Of a stretch of DNA of 64,000 nt, positions 55,274 through 63,830 are shown piece after piece. The first letter of the stretch is position 1; every line of letters begins with the position of its first letter. The notes below the pieces were generated by a model. The model saw only the letters and a list, made by a program, of their open reading frames with translations, was not told the DNA's origin and made no database searches. Location of the stretch: contig NZ_JAUDRJ010000003.1 of assembly GCF_030382115.1 (NCBI RefSeq), positions 4,566,713-4,630,712 on the forward strand. Direction: 5' to 3'. Both the position numbers and the translations under genes were made by a program. Source of the DNA: Nostoc sp. GT001 (GTDB lineage: Bacteria > Cyanobacteriota > Cyanobacteriia > Cyanobacteriales > Nostocaceae).

Positions 55274-55511
55274 GAATCATAATCTCCTTTACTTGTAATG
55301 GTAATAAAAAGTAGTCAGGAGCCAGAATTCTGAATTCAGAATATTCCACCCGTTAAAGGATGAGTTTTAACAAGAAACAACATTTTAATTCTGCCACTCA
55401 ATCTTCCATTTAGTGGACTACAGTGACGATTTTGCGCCCTCTACTAATTGATTCTGACCCTGAATCCTGACATTCATTTTTATAATATCGATTTTTGCCA
55501 GAGCTATATTC

Positions 55512-56363
55512 TCAATGAGCATCTTTACGACGCACAAAGGGTAAAAGGTCTTCCAAAATCGCCTCGTGGTAGTGTTCTTGAGGATAATGTCCGACGTTAT
55601 TAAGTTTTATTAATTCAGTATTTGGTACGGAATTGGTAAAGGTTTCGGCAATGTCTAGAGGTAGCCAAGGGTCAATCATACCCCATTGAATCAGAATTGG
55701 TTGTTGCCATTCTTTAAAGCCAGTTTGTATTTCTGTCATAGCTGAATCAAGCTGTAAATTGCGAATACTTGCTAAGAGACTTCGACCAGACGAAGAACTT
55801 TTCAAAAATGGTTTTCGATAAACATCTAAATCCTTATCTTCTATGCGATAACGGCTTCCGCCTTCTAGTGTCCGATCGACTAATAAGGGGTCTTGGGTCA
55901 TGACTTCACCTGCTAAAGGTAAACCCATTTGTTTAATTTTCCAAGGTAATTTAGCAGCAGTTGAAATTGGTGTATTTAAGATAGCTAAATTAGCAATTTG
56001 TTCTGGATGACGCAAGGCATATTGTAGTCCTACAGAACCTAAAAAACCTTGGACAACTAGAGAAAAATGTTCAAGTTCTAGCGCTTTAATAAATCCTTCT
56101 AAAGCTGTGATAAAAGCATCGGGAGTGTAAGCAAAATCTCGTTTTTCTGGTTTAGCAGAAAAGCCGTAACCAATCCAATCGGGAGCGATCGCTCTTGTCC
56201 CCTGATTCGCCAAAGCAGGTATAATATGACGCCAACTATAACTTTGTGAAACTAAGCCGTGTAGCAACAACACAGGCGCTAAGTCACTTCTGCCGATTGG
56301 TAAAGATTCCCGATAAAACCATTCCAGTGAATCTACATTAATTTTATGTTCTGTTATTGACAC
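55512..56363 (-). CDS. Alpha/beta hydrolase, nucleophile missing
   Basis: 283 residues. The fold resembles haloalkane dehalogenases/epoxide hydrolases: VLLLHGLVSQSYSWRHIIPA (oxyanion-hole HG), IAPDWIGYGFS, acid Asp in MIDPWLPLDIAETF and His in NNVGHYPQEHYH. At the nucleophile elbow the sequence is SLVVQGFLGSVGLQ, where relatives have Asp or Ser after VxQ/G. A true nucleophile at that place is therefore absent, so it may not be a hydrolase in the normal sense. It follows the ThiO-like gene, separated by repeats. Confidence 0.82.
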   Translation of the reverse strand: MSITEHKINVDSLEWFYRESLPIGRSDLAPVLLLHGLVSQSYSWRHIIPALANQGTRAIAPDWIGYGFSAKPEKRDFAYTPDAFITALEGFIKALELEHFSLVVQGFLGSVGLQYALRHPEQIANLAILNTPISTAAKLPWKIKQMGLPLAGEVMTQDPLLVDRTLEGGSRYRIEDKDLDVYRKPFLKSSSSGRSLLASIRNLQLDSAMTEIQTGFKEWQQPILIQWGMIDPWLPLDIAETFTNSVPNTELIKLNNVGHYPQEHYHEAILEDLLPFVRRKDAH

Positions 56364-56379
56364 GCTATTTTCCTATATT

Positions 56380-56515
56380 GGGCATTGGGAAGAGGCAGAG
56401 GGGCAGGGAGCAGGGAGCAGAGGGGAAAGAGAGGTATTTTAATTTTTTATTCTCCCCCTTGCCCCCTGCCCCCTGCTCCCTTGCTTCTTCCCGATTCCCC
56501 ACTTCCCATTCCCTG
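56380..56515. repeat. Purine/pyrimidine inverted repeat (GGGAGCAGGGAGC...)
   Basis: GCAGGGAGCAGGGAGC near 56405 is mirrored by CCCCCTGCCCCCTGCTCCC near 56460-56480. The left arm lies between genes; the right arm is read as the C-terminal tail of the ThiO-like protein. Dispersed Nostoc repeat of STRR kind. Confidence 0.7.
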
Positions 56516-57601
56516 AGAAATAATCATCTCACGAATCGCATAAGCTGTAGCGGGTGCTAGTAAAACGCCGTTGCGATAGTGTCCGGTAGCTAGGAGGATG
56601 TTACTAAACCCTGGCAACTTACCAATAACTGGGGCTGGGCGTCCTTCAGGGCGGGGACGTAACCCTGACCAAGTGCGAAGAATGCTTGCTGTGGCTAATT
56701 CTGGACAAAATGCGATCGCTTGTTCTCTAATAGATTCCAGCAGTTCTTGATTTGGCGGTATCTCATCGCCATTGCTAGGAAATTCCACTGTTGCGCCTAT
56801 CCAATAATCTCCCCCGCCCACAGGAACAATATGGACATCATTACCCGTTATCGCTGGCTGGAAATCGGGATTACCTAATGGATGCCCCACACGCATTTGC
56901 AACGCTTGCCCAAGTACGGGGCGGATATCAATTATCTGATTTAATTTTGCTGTTAGCGGTGTTGAACCTAATCCTGCTGCAATTACAAACCAATCTGCGG
57001 TTATTTTTCCTTCTGTAGTCTCAAGTTGATTGCAAAATTCAGGTGTTGAGGTTGGGGCATCCAAAACAGTCACGCCAAATTTGAAAGTTACACCATTTTG
57101 TTGGGCAGCCTCAACTAAAGCTAACGTGAGGGCAGTTGGATCGATCTGGCGATCTTGGGGAGAATAGATAGCGTTAGTAATTTTTTCTTGGTCAACTTGA
57201 GGACAGATATTCTGGAGTTTAGCAGTATCCCAAATTTTTAAATCCCACCCTTGAGAGTGGCGAATTTCTACTAGTTTTTCCCATGCTGACATTCCCTCTA
57301 GGGAAGAATCAGACAAAAGCATGAGAATTCCCTGACGATTAAAAGGGATTTTGCGACCTGTTAAAGCTTCTAGTTCAGGAATCAAAGTTTCATAGCGTTG
57401 GATGCTAGTTTGTCGCATCTGCCAAGCTTTGCCCTTGATTTTTTGGCTGATTACGCCCATCAAAACGCCAAGTGCAGCGCCCGTGGAAGCTTGTGCTGGT
57501 GGTTGGCGATCGCAAACTGTGATTTTCAGCCCTTTTACTAGACTCAGTTCGTAAGCGATCGCAGCTCCTACTACACCACAACCGATAATAACTACATTCA
57601 T
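56447..57601 (-). CDS. FAD-dependent D-amino-acid/glycine oxidase (ThiO/DadA-like)
   Basis: 384 residues. FAD-binding GxGxxG at the start (VVIIGCGVVGAAIAYELS), RQGILMLLS, the substrate-domain pattern QALQMRVG, HIVPVGGGDYWIGAT and the C-terminal FAD motif TWSGLRPRPEGRPAPVIG plus NILLATGHYRNGVLLAP. This fits glycine oxidase ThiO, which supplies dehydroglycine for thiazole synthesis, but it could be another amine oxidase. The last ~20 residues (SGESGRSKGAGGRGQGGE) come from a repeat and are not part of the family. Confidence 0.82.
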   Translation of the reverse strand: MNVVIIGCGVVGAAIAYELSLVKGLKITVCDRQPPAQASTGAALGVLMGVISQKIKGKAWQMRQTSIQRYETLIPELEALTGRKIPFNRQGILMLLSDSSLEGMSAWEKLVEIRHSQGWDLKIWDTAKLQNICPQVDQEKITNAIYSPQDRQIDPTALTLALVEAAQQNGVTFKFGVTVLDAPTSTPEFCNQLETTEGKITADWFVIAAGLGSTPLTAKLNQIIDIRPVLGQALQMRVGHPLGNPDFQPAITGNDVHIVPVGGGDYWIGATVEFPSNGDEIPPNQELLESIREQAIAFCPELATASILRTWSGLRPRPEGRPAPVIGKLPGFSNILLATGHYRNGVLLAPATAYAIREMIISQGMGSGESGRSKGAGGRGQGGE

Positions 57602-57690
57602 GACTTTTGCTTTAGTGAGGAGTTAGAAGTTAGAAGTGAGAAGTTAAAAATTCTTAACTCCTAACTCCTAACTCTTAACTCTTAACTCCT
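57602..57690. repeat. GAGTTAG/CTAACTC inverted heptamer repeat
   Basis: GAGTTAGAAGTTAGAAGTG is mirrored by CTCCTAACTCCTAACTC over ~80 bp between the psbQ and ThiO-like genes. Same family as the narB insertion. Confidence 0.8.
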
Positions 57691-58144
57691 AACTCTTTTC
57701 TGTTTTCGGAAGCAGGTCGAGGAATTTGTCAATGTCTGCGAAAGCAGCCTGGGATTGGTTCAAGGCAACTAAAGGATTGCCAGCACTAGTAGCTTTATCG
57801 AGTTTAACCAGGTCTTTAAAAAAATCTCGCGTTATTTGACGTGCTGTGGGTTGGTCTTTGGGTAGAAGGTTGGGAGTGACATAAGTCAGATTCAGCTTTG
57901 CTTCTGTTATCGGGCCATGTATAAAGTTACGCACATTGATCCAATCACCTTTTTTAATCAGAGTTGTCAATTCTTCTGAGCGATCGCGTACAGCCTGAAT
58001 TTCAGGAACATAAGCCTGAATTTTTTCAAGTTGTACTGCTGTGTAAGTCGGAGGTGCCACCGCAACACCAGGGCCGCCACAACTAATCAGGAATGTGGCC
58101 AATAGTACTAGGAAAAATGAAAAAATCGAGCGTTGACGCACCAT
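57689..58144 (-). CDS. psbQ: Photosystem II protein PsbQ (CyanoQ)
   Basis: 151 residues. A lipoprotein signal (FFLVLLATFLISC, C22) is followed by a four-helix-bundle domain (VQLEKIQAYVPEIQAVRDR, VRNFIHGPITEAKLNLTYV, TARQITRDFFKDLVKLDKA, AFADIDKFLDLLP). CyanoQ is a lipoprotein on the lumenal side of photosystem II that stabilises the oxygen-evolving complex. Single gene. Confidence 0.92.
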   Translation of the reverse strand: MVRQRSIFSFFLVLLATFLISCGGPGVAVAPPTYTAVQLEKIQAYVPEIQAVRDRSEELTTLIKKGDWINVRNFIHGPITEAKLNLTYVTPNLLPKDQPTARQITRDFFKDLVKLDKATSAGNPLVALNQSQAAFADIDKFLDLLPKTEKS

Positions 58145-58504
58145 ATATTGAACTTAATTGCTTTTGGTTTACCAATTCACAGTGTCATTTTAGATCGCTA
58201 GCGCAGTCAATCGTTCTTGTCAGCCAAGGATTTTGCAGAAAATCTTGATATTTTCTCCAAAGAGCAGAGTTCCGTCTGCTTTTGAGGAATTTTTAAGTAC
58301 AATTACTTAATAGGTGTTAGGCAGTCCCAACAAGAAGCGATTTTTGGCTTCTGTTAGTAGCGAAAATTGTTAGGGAAGTATGATTTAGAGTTGCTAAATC
58401 TCCAAGGTCTTGATAAGCTGAAACACCAGTCCGTATAAGCCTTCTGGCGGTTTTTCTGTCTTCACATCCCCGAAGATGCCGATGCGATATAGGAGTGTTT
58501 TTTA
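58145..58504. other. Gene-free stretch
   Basis: 360 bp between divergent genes (psbQ and the 144-aa gene). No gene, hairpin or known operator was identified; the psbQ promoter should be at the left end. Confidence 0.4.
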
Positions 58505-58939
58505 GTGAACGCAGCTGAACAGGCAACGAACCTTGAACTCGCCAGCAACATTGCCACGGTAGTTAATTTGTTCAAATTCGAGTTTCCTGATGCCAAATCT
58601 GATCTAAAACCCTGGAAAAATGACCCGGAAACTAGGGAATTAGTCGATCCAGATTCTATAGATATTGGCTTTCACTTTCCTGGTATTAGCAAATCTTGGC
58701 GAAGTCGTAGTATTTTAATTCAAATCCGATTTTATCAAGATCCCATCAATAATTCCCGCCGTGCGATCGGTGTCGAGGTGGCTGGATTCGATCATCGCGG
58801 CGAAGCGTGGCGACTTTCTACGGTAGAAAACTGGAGTGTTGTCGGCGCATCTTCGCCTTCTGATGAAATCGAGGATAAGCTCAAACAGATTTGCAGACAG
58901 ATTTTAGAAGTTTTTAATAAACCAGGACTTACGCATTGA
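58505..58939 (+). CDS. Hypothetical soluble protein
   Basis: 144 residues, GTG start at 58505. LELASNIATVVNLFKFEFPD, then DIGFHFPGISKSWRSRSILI, GVEVAGFDHRGEAWRLSTVE and a C-terminal helix DEIEDKLKQICRQILEVFN. It looks like a compact alpha+beta domain without signal or membrane segments. Family not recognised. The final residues (KPGLTH) coincide with the start of a dispersed AGGACTTACGCATTGA repeat. Confidence 0.65.
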   Translation: MNAAEQATNLELASNIATVVNLFKFEFPDAKSDLKPWKNDPETRELVDPDSIDIGFHFPGISKSWRSRSILIQIRFYQDPINNSRRAIGVEVAGFDHRGEAWRLSTVENWSVVGASSPSDEIEDKLKQICRQILEVFNKPGLTH

Positions 58940-59170
58940 AAATCTGAAACCTCGATCCCCCCTAACCCCCTTTAAAAAGCCATCCGTTATAACCCTGTTT
59001 TGTCAGTTTGGGAGAAGCCTATCGCTGAAAGCCTTTCGGAGCTTTAGTTTTAAGTTTGTGGTTATAAATTTTAGTTACTGTTAGAAAACAAAGGCTCAAA
59101 GCTTGATTGAATCAAAGTTTCAGAATCTTGCTGAGATTATTGTTTTCCAAGAGTGGCAAAACAGTGCTAA

Positions 59171-60919
59171 TTACTTGATTTGCGGATGAGCATCTTGTCC
59201 ATCACAACAAACTAAGGTTAGCGTAGCTTTAGTTTTAGCCGGGTAAGCCTTTTTGACACCAACCCAGTTACTAGCAATTGGCATTCGCCAACCAGTTCCG
59301 AAGGCGCGATCGGTGATTTTCAATCCGGGGGGTGCTTGTCGCCGTTTAAATTCAGCCCGTGCCACCATTTGGATTACTCTATCTACAATTACCGAATCGT
59401 GACCGGCTGCAACAATTTGCGCTGCTGATTGGTGGTTGTGAATCAGGCGTTGCAAAATATCGTCCAAAATTTCGTAAGGCGGTAGAGAGTCTTGATCCAC
59501 TTGTCCTGGTTTGAGTTCGGCGCTGGGTGCTTTAGTCAAGACGTTTTGCGGGATGATTTCATTAGTGCGATTTAACCAATGGCAAAGTGAATACACACGG
59601 GTTTTAGGAACATCTGCAATCACTGCTAACCCGCCATTCATATCGCCGTAGAGAGTACAGTAACCAACTGCCATTTCTGACTTGTTACCAGTAGATAAAA
59701 GCAGATAGCCAAATTTATTAGCGATCGCCATTAATAAATTACCGCGAATCCGAGATTGGATATTCTCTTCAGCCAGTCCAAACTCAGTACCCGCAAACAA
59801 ATCACCTAATGTTTGATCGAAGCCTTGCATTAACTCGCCAATTGGTAAAAGATTAGTCTTAATCCCCAAATTTTCGGCTAACGCCACAGCATCACTAATG
59901 GAATGCTCTGAACTATAGGGGGAGGGCATGAGGACACCGAGGACATTTTCTTTACCAAGTGCAGCAGTTGCGATCGCAGCTACTATTGCCGAGTCAATCC
60001 CGCCACTTAAACCCAACACTACTTTAGAAAAACGACACTTGCGGGCGTAATCTCGTACTCCCAAAACTAACGCTTGCCAAATTTCTTCATCTTCCGATTC
60101 ATACACAGGTGCTACAGAACCCAACTGCAAATCACGCTGTGTTTCATCAAATTCTACTACTAATAAATCAGTGTCAAAACCACGAGCGCGACACATAATT
60201 TCACCTTGACGATTTAAGGCAAAACTCCGCCCATCAAAAACTAGATCGTCATTTCCCCCAACCTGATTAGCATAAATAAACGGTTGTTGAAAACGTACTG
60301 CACTATGCTTGAGCATAGTTTCGCGGAACTGCTGCTTGCCAGCCGTGTAGGGGGAAGCAGACAAATTTACAATCAAATCTACACCCAAAATTGCTAAGTC
60401 AGCAATCGGATTCACTGTATAACTACGTTTGCCCCAAAATTCCTCATCGTTCCATAAATCTTCGCAAATAGTTACGCCAATATGGATATCATCGAGAGTG
60501 AAATAATTAGCTTGCAAGCCTTCTTCAAAATAGCGACGTTCATCAAAGACATCGTAAGTAGGCAAAAGTCGCTTGTGAAAAACTTGCTTAACCTTGCCAT
60601 TTTCTAACAAAGCTATGCTGTTAAATAAACTTTTACCACCACTAATATGTGCTTGGATATTCGGTTCAACAGTTCCTACTAACACAGCTAAATTTGGTGG
60701 TAAATCCTGAGCCAAGTTTTGTAAAGTGATGCCCATCGCTTCCACAAAGCTAGGATTTAGTAATAAATCTCTTGGTGGATAGCCGCACAAAGAAAGTTCT
60801 GGTGTCAACAACAAACGCGCACCGCTAGATGCTGCTCGTTGTGCCGCCTCCAGGATTTTTTGGGCATTTAAAAGCAAATCACCGATTGTCGGATTAATTT
60901 GAGCGATCGCAATCTTCAT
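59171..60919 (-). CDS. nadE: Glutamine-dependent NAD+ synthetase
   Basis: 582 residues: an N-terminal nitrilase-like glutaminase (1-270; E in TPELSLCGYPPRDLLL, K in FHKRLLPTYDVFDERRYFEE, C in GVTICEDLWND) joined to the ATP-pyrophosphatase synthetase (VVLGLSGGIDSAIVAAIA, LSTGNKSEMAVGYCTLYGD, KAPSAELKPGQVDQDSLPPY). It amidates nicotinate adenine dinucleotide to NAD. Last gene of the pncB-nadD-nrtR-nadE run; 96 bp with GAGTTAG repeats precede it. Confidence 0.95.
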   Translation of the reverse strand: MKIAIAQINPTIGDLLLNAQKILEAAQRAASSGARLLLTPELSLCGYPPRDLLLNPSFVEAMGITLQNLAQDLPPNLAVLVGTVEPNIQAHISGGKSLFNSIALLENGKVKQVFHKRLLPTYDVFDERRYFEEGLQANYFTLDDIHIGVTICEDLWNDEEFWGKRSYTVNPIADLAILGVDLIVNLSASPYTAGKQQFRETMLKHSAVRFQQPFIYANQVGGNDDLVFDGRSFALNRQGEIMCRARGFDTDLLVVEFDETQRDLQLGSVAPVYESEDEEIWQALVLGVRDYARKCRFSKVVLGLSGGIDSAIVAAIATAALGKENVLGVLMPSPYSSEHSISDAVALAENLGIKTNLLPIGELMQGFDQTLGDLFAGTEFGLAEENIQSRIRGNLLMAIANKFGYLLLSTGNKSEMAVGYCTLYGDMNGGLAVIADVPKTRVYSLCHWLNRTNEIIPQNVLTKAPSAELKPGQVDQDSLPPYEILDDILQRLIHNHQSAAQIVAAGHDSVIVDRVIQMVARAEFKRRQAPPGLKITDRAFGTGWRMPIASNWVGVKKAYPAKTKATLTLVCCDGQDAHPQIK

Positions 60920-60921
60920 TT

Positions 60922-60955
60922 TAGTTAGGAGTTAGGAGTTAGGAGTTAGGAGTTT
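60922..60955. repeat. AGTTAGG heptamer repeat
   Basis: Four tandem AGTTAGG heptamers just upstream of nadE, between it and the NrtR-type gene. Confidence 0.8.
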
Positions 60956-61015
60956 AAGGTAAAGAGTTAAATTAATTGCTTTGACTTTGAACCTTAAACT
61001 CAACGTAACAGTGCA

Positions 61016-61762
61016 TTAAATAAACACCAAGGGTTTATCTTTTAAGGGAGCAAAAGCTTCGGCGTCAAACTTATACAAACTAGCTGGACGACCAGCACCT
61101 CGTGATACCTTAATTCCGGTATCGCATAAAAAACCTAACTTGAGTAGACGCGCTCGAAAATTAGAATAATCGGAAAAGTTATCACCTAAAACTGTGGCGT
61201 ATAACTGATATAAATCATTCAAGGTGAACATTTCTGGCAAGACTTCAAAAGCCACTGGGCTATACTCTAATTTATTTCGTAACCGCCTATGTCCATAAGC
61301 CAGAATTTCGTTATGGTCAAAAGCTAATTGCGGCACTTGTTTTACCGGATACCAAGCGATGCCAGTCATGCGATCGGCAATCAATTCGGCTTCTTCAAAT
61401 CGCACTAGAGCAAAGTAACTAACTGATAAATAACGCACACCATAACTATCAGTTGCTTCCCGTGGATCGCGATTCGGCCCGCCAAATGTATACAGTTGTT
61501 CTAAATAGAGATTGTTGACCTTAATTTTCTCTGCCATAATGCGATAAGCGGCATCTTCTAAAGACTCTCCTGGACGTACCAAAGTACCGGGAAGACTCCA
61601 ATGATTTAAAAATGGTTCTTGCTGTCGCATTACGAGTAGAACTAACAGCCGATTTTGTACAGTATCTACAGAAAAAATTACATTATCAACACCAACCTTG
61701 AAATCGGCCAAAGGTTGTTGGTTTAACGGAGTTGGTATCTTTTTTGGTGAACGTCCTGGCAT
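61016..61762 (-). CDS. nrtR: NrtR-type regulator (Nudix plus winged helix)
   Basis: 248 residues. Residues ~20-160 are a Nudix domain (NVIFSVDTVQNRLLVLLVMR, HWSLPGTLVRPGESLEDAAY) in which the Nudix box is degenerate at the catalytic Glu positions (RIMAEKIKV), as in NrtR regulators that bind but do not hydrolyse. Residues ~170-245 form a winged helix (FTLNDLYQLYATVLGDNFSD, RARLLKLGF, RPASLYKFD). NrtR controls NAD biosynthesis genes and responds to ADP-ribose or related metabolites. It overlaps nadD by 40 bp and shares its operon; a perfect palindrome precedes the operon. Confidence 0.82.
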   Translation of the reverse strand: MPGRSPKKIPTPLNQQPLADFKVGVDNVIFSVDTVQNRLLVLLVMRQQEPFLNHWSLPGTLVRPGESLEDAAYRIMAEKIKVNNLYLEQLYTFGGPNRDPREATDSYGVRYLSVSYFALVRFEEAELIADRMTGIAWYPVKQVPQLAFDHNEILAYGHRRLRNKLEYSPVAFEVLPEMFTLNDLYQLYATVLGDNFSDYSNFRARLLKLGFLCDTGIKVSRGAGRPASLYKFDAEAFAPLKDKPLVFI

Positions 61763-62325
61763 TCGTACAAATGCTCTCGATTAATATAGGCAACTACAGG
61801 GGCTGTGAGGGCTTGGGGATCTCCATGTTCGCGGTACGCTGTTGAGGAAACATCTAGACCTATCAGACTAGCGATCGCAATTTTCCCTCCCAGCTTTTGC
61901 ACTACCTCTGAACTAGATTCATCTATTGCATATCCGGGTCGCGGTACAATCAGTAGTTGCACTTGCTGTAACAAATCTTCAATGCGATACCAACGTGGTA
62001 GCTGACTCAGTAAATCTGAACCAATGATCATCGTTAATTCAGCGTCTTCACCCCAAGCAAGCTTGGCTTTTTCCACTGTTTCCAGCGTTCTGAAGCTACT
62101 CAATTCTTGTTCCAAAGCAATATTATGCCGTGGCGCGTCTATATCCGCAATCAACAGTCGCAACATTGCCGCCCGATGTTCTAAGGGTGTTTGATGAGAC
62201 TTAAACGGATTATCCGCTGCCCAAACTGCTACCCAATCATAACGCTCAGACAACCAACTCAGAATTTTTTGATGTCCCGCAGTTGGTGGATCGGCACTCG
62301 TTCCAAACAAAGCAATTTTCATCAT
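61723..62325 (-). CDS. nadD: Nicotinate-nucleotide adenylyltransferase
   Basis: 200 residues. Nucleotidyltransferase of the HxGH class: KIALFGTSADPPTAGHQKIL (TAGH), WAADNPFKSHQTPLEHRAAM, MIIGSDLLSQLPRWYRIEDL, LLIVPRPGYAI and the C-terminal ISSTxxR-type signature as LDVSSTAYREHG. It joins nicotinate mononucleotide to ATP. pncB ends one base before its ATG, and its 3' end overlaps the nrtR start by 40 bp. Confidence 0.93.
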   Translation of the reverse strand: MMKIALFGTSADPPTAGHQKILSWLSERYDWVAVWAADNPFKSHQTPLEHRAAMLRLLIADIDAPRHNIALEQELSSFRTLETVEKAKLAWGEDAELTMIIGSDLLSQLPRWYRIEDLLQQVQLLIVPRPGYAIDESSSEVVQKLGGKIAIASLIGLDVSSTAYREHGDPQALTAPVVAYINREHLYECQDVHQKRYQLR

Positions 62326-62326
62326 C

Positions 62327-63775
62327 TTACTTTGCGTCCTTCTCTACGAGACGCTGCGCGTAGCTTGCTTCCCCGAAGGGGTATGCGGTTCGTTTCTTAG
62401 TTTCCTCTGTCAACTGTTGCAGTGCGGTAGAAATTTCCACCTGCACCCCTACAGGACGATCCAAACGTCGTGTTTCTTGTGGCAAACTAGCAACTGAGGC
62501 TGCGGTACGTTGACGAATTGTTGCCAAAGACTCTAACGGCTGCACCCGTTGACCTTCTTGCACTACTAACTGCAACAAAGGTTCTTCTTCTTGAGGAATT
62601 TCACCTAAGAGTCCCAATCTGTCTGCTTTTACCTTACCTCCCGTAAACGAGCGAAAAATCTGCTTGCGTCCTGGATAAGTAACTTTACCACTAGACTGCT
62701 TCATCACTGGGATGCCATCAATGTCTACAAGTTTATAGACTCCGTTTACGGGCGAACCTGTAACTAGTCGCGTTCCCAGCCCGTAACCATCAATTTGCGC
62801 CCCAGCAGCTTTTAATCTGGCAATTTCCCACTCATCCAAGTCGCCACTAGCAAAAATTGGCACACCGGGAAGGAGCGATCGCACCTGTTTTGATAAGGTA
62901 ACTAAATCTCCTGAGTCCAATCTCACTCCTGTTAATTGCATTTCCCCGGAATTTACTTTTTCGGCTAAGCGCTGGGCAGCAGCAATGGTATCGTAAGTAT
63001 CAATTAGTAATGGCGCACCCGGAAAATACCGATGAAATGCACTAAAAGCTTGTTCTTCAGTGCCTTCTATTGCTGACAATGCCATCACTAAGGCGTGTGC
63101 CATCGTACCACTTGGCTTTTGTCCTAGTTGTAGCGCTGCTAACACATTGGAAGTGGAATCTAACCCACCCGCCAACGCCGCCCGTGCTGCCCATAAAGAC
63201 CCTTGGGGACTAAATGCCCGTCTTGTACCAAATTCTAAAAGTGTTGCTTTTTCCCCCGCGACATCCCGCAACCGGGCTGCTTTTGTGGCAATCAAAGTCT
63301 GGTAATTAATCGTATTTAAAAGGTAAGTTTCCACTAGTTGGGCTTGCCAAAGAGGTGCTTCCACCCGCAACAGTGGTTGATTGGCAAACACAGCCGTCCC
63401 TTCTGGTACTGCCCAAACATCACCCGTGAACTTTCCCTCAGCTAAAAGTGACCAAAAGCGATCGCCAGCATGAGCAAAAATTCCGGTTGCTTGTAATGCC
63501 GCAATTTGCGCGGAACTAAAGCGGATTTTGGCTAAATATTCCAATGCTTGCGTTAGCCCCATTGCAATCAAATAACCAAAACCCTCTGGCAATCGTCTGA
63601 CAGACAATTCAAAGCTGGCCCGTCGTTGTTCTATACCTTCGCCTGTGTAACAAGCTGCCATTGTTAACTGGTAAAGGTCGGTCAGCAAGCTGTAGTCATC
63701 GGCAGAAAGGTTTAGTTCCTCGTTCTGCTGGCTTTGCTGTTTATATACATAGTCCAAATCTGGCAAAGTTGTCAT
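62327..63775 (-). CDS. pncB: Nicotinate phosphoribosyltransferase
   Basis: 482 residues. Family signature: LLTDLYQLTMAACYTGEGIE, the EFGTRRAFSPQG motif, GLDSTSNVLAALQLG, GTMAHALVMAL, LIDTYDTIAAAQR and VRLDSGDLVTLSKQV. It makes nicotinate mononucleotide from nicotinic acid and PRPP, the first step of Preiss-Handler salvage. First gene of the NAD operon. Its last ~22 residues (AYPFGEASYAQRLVEKDAK) are encoded by a dispersed palindromic repeat and lie outside the conserved enzyme. Confidence 0.95.
   Translation of the reverse strand: MTTLPDLDYVYKQQSQQNEELNLSADDYSLLTDLYQLTMAACYTGEGIEQRRASFELSVRRLPEGFGYLIAMGLTQALEYLAKIRFSSAQIAALQATGIFAHAGDRFWSLLAEGKFTGDVWAVPEGTAVFANQPLLRVEAPLWQAQLVETYLLNTINYQTLIATKAARLRDVAGEKATLLEFGTRRAFSPQGSLWAARAALAGGLDSTSNVLAALQLGQKPSGTMAHALVMALSAIEGTEEQAFSAFHRYFPGAPLLIDTYDTIAAAQRLAEKVNSGEMQLTGVRLDSGDLVTLSKQVRSLLPGVPIFASGDLDEWEIARLKAAGAQIDGYGLGTRLVTGSPVNGVYKLVDIDGIPVMKQSSGKVTYPGRKQIFRSFTGGKVKADRLGLLGEIPQEEEPLLQLVVQEGQRVQPLESLATIRQRTAASVASLPQETRRLDRPVGVQVEISTALQQLTEETKKRTAYPFGEASYAQRLVEKDAK
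62335..62395. repeat. Palindromic mosaic repeat at the pncB 3' end
   Basis: CTTCTCTACGAGACGCTGCG, GTAGCTTGCTTCCCCGAAGGGG and GTATGCGGTTCG belong to the same family as 12690-12790, 13085 and 35480-35610. It is read as the C-terminus of PncB. Confidence 0.7.
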
Positions 63776-63805
63776 GCAAGAGCTTCCTTACAAGATGCTT
63801 CTTTT

Positions 63806-63830
63806 ATTTATGGTAATATTTACCATAAAT
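63806..63830 (-). promoter_or_regulatory. Perfect palindromic operator upstream of pncB
   Basis: ATTTATGGTAA, spacer TAT, TTACCATAAAT: an 11-bp perfect inverted repeat located 31-55 bases upstream of the pncB start. Since the operon encodes an NrtR-type repressor, this is the likely NrtR binding site. The match to a published cyanobacterial NrtR motif could not be checked. Confidence 0.7.
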
